From Rhodamnia argentea (lineage: Eukaryota; Streptophyta; Magnoliopsida; Myrtales; Myrtaceae): a stretch of DNA of 64,000 nt. Of the stretch, positions 63,223-64,000 are shown in pieces. A model generated the notes under the pieces. That model saw only the letters and a program-made list of their open reading frames with translations. It did not search any database and was not told the origin of the DNA. The DNA lies in NCBI RefSeq assembly GCF_020921035.1, contig NC_063151.1, positions 21,520,934-21,584,933 on the forward strand, written 5' to 3'. Position 1 is the stretch's first letter. Every line of letters begins with the position of its first letter. A program made the position numbers and the translations under genes.

Positions 63223-63827
63223 TGTCTCGTCGTTGCGGCCGCTTTGTAAAGTCAAAGACACTAGATCTGAAACTCGTCGAAGGATGAGAGGCCACTCAGC
63301 ACCGCCCACGTGGCACAATGCAGACATCAACCGACCTCCCCCCGCGCTCTCACAATTTATATCGTCGCTGGCACGTCCATGAAGCCGCCATTGTTGCACC
63401 TGGGGAGAGCTCCTGCAATAAGCCTTGTCTGATTAAAATTGCTCCCGTAAGACTTTTCGGCCGCGTCCTGGAAGACAAGCAGTTCGCCGGAGCTCCGTCG
63501 CGAAGGACTGCTTCTCGTCGCGATTCTCGACCAATTTTGGCTCTCAGATTCTTCGTTCATCGTGATCTCGACGAGCGTGAGAAGCTTCTTATTGACATAC
63601 ACCCGCACTCTCTCTCTCTCGCGAGGAGTCTTTGCCCTCCGTCGTTGGTTCTTCATTTTCAAAATTTCCTTTCGGTCAAAAAGCTCGAAGAGGACGACGG
63701 CACCGCGTGGGTTGCGTGCGGGACAAGGTGGCGGTTCTTCGCTGGGGCGGCGTTCGCAATTTCTGTGCTAGGGTTTGAACCGGATCTCATTGGCCTTTCT
63801 AGGAAAGTCATTTGTTACGTACGGTAC

Positions 63828-63872
<45 letters not shown>

Positions 63873-63900
63873 TTTCTAATAGGAAAAGACCACTAAAAGT
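63223..63900 (+). promoter_or_regulatory. Duplicate of the FEX leader region
   Basis: It aligns closely with 42657-43318, the region just upstream of FEX, including the 'ggccgc' start, the ATCATCGTGAT-like text near 63560 and the CT run. If the rest of the FEX gene was duplicated too, it begins just beyond the window. No FEX coding sequence is seen before 64000. Confidence 0.5.
63831..63871. repeat. CT microsatellite in copy B
   Basis: The counterpart of the run at 43262-43294, expanded by a few units. Confidence 0.9.
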
Positions 63901-64000
63901 TACCGACTTCTTGTTCGTCTGAAAGATTCTCTCGCTTTCTAAGGAAATCGATGCAGCGTCATCACTGAACAGTCTTGAATCGCTTCAATAAGAACCTCAT

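Larger units (their letters stand above)
55813..64000 (+). repeat. Segmental duplication, copy B
   Basis: Matches copy A in the same orientation about 20.5-22 kb to the right. It starts with a copy of the ORP leader flank (55813-55908) joined directly to the equivalent of 35407, so 1.6 kb present in A is missing. It holds B-only pieces: about 56765-57050, about 60757-61133 and the MULE at 62253-63213. It lacks the counterpart of about 41160-41658. Near the right edge about 100 bases (63901-63990) are absent from A, and the last ten bases 'agaacctcat' rejoin A at 43320. Confidence 0.9.

Noticed and set aside
1..64000. tRNA, rRNA and organelle-derived inserts
   Set aside because: I looked for T-loop-like GTTCGA motifs with matching arms and for rRNA text and saw none convincing. 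A covariance-model scan would be needed to exclude them fully.
1..64000. A new multi-gene system or gene cluster
   Set aside because: The intact genes belong to unrelated known families on both strands with large spacers. Nothing points to a shared function beyond ordinary plant gene order.

Overview
The window is nuclear DNA from a flowering plant, almost certainly a dicot. The genes have many short introns with GT-AG borders, the AT-rich spacers are full of small DNA transposons, there are long CT/GA microsatellites, and one gene is a nuclear-encoded organellar ribosomal protein. The repeat style would fit a woody species such as a Myrtaceae tree, but that is a weak guess. No rRNA, tRNA, CRISPR array, origin or bacterial-type operon was recognised.

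Layout, left to right. The window opens inside a DUF1644 zinc-finger gene (1-915, +). After about 4 kb of transposon-rich spacer come a nitrate reductase pseudogene (4838-5473) and an intact single-exon calmodulin-like gene (5897-6253). At 8.2-9.3 kb there is a Mutator-like element with a hAT element inside it. A 6-phosphogluconolactonase-like gene of three exons (11715-13952) keeps its frame but has lost key active-site motifs. Between 14 and 20.5 kb lie a foldback repeat, a Copia-type LTR carrying a hAT element, and a degenerate triplication of about 370 bp. A nuclear gene for mitochondrial ribosomal protein S13 (20545-21703) follows. A ten-exon oxysterol-binding protein-related gene of the ORP1 class fills 23316-33612 on the minus strand.

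The right half is dominated by a large direct segmental duplication. Copy A runs from about 33695 to 43330 and copy B from about 55813 to the window end. Copy A leads into a plant FEX/CrcB-type fluoride exporter gene (44699-48376, six exons). Copy B repeats the same leader and stops at the window edge, so a second FEX copy probably lies just outside. Between the copies are a PPR gene fragment (50033-50419), a Tourist-like MITE (50878-51363) and a type III polyketide synthase pseudogene (51424-53975) with its catalytic residues intact but two frame-breaking lesions. A 961-bp Mutator-like element in copy B (62253-63213) is absent from the matching site of copy A, so it landed after the duplication or was lost from copy A.

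The genes are separate housekeeping or stress-related units and not a pathway: sterol/lipid transfer (ORP), fluoride export (FEX), organellar translation (RPS13), sugar phosphate metabolism (6PGL-like) and calcium sensing (CML). The novelty here lies in duplication, decay and transposon capture, not in a new multi-gene system.
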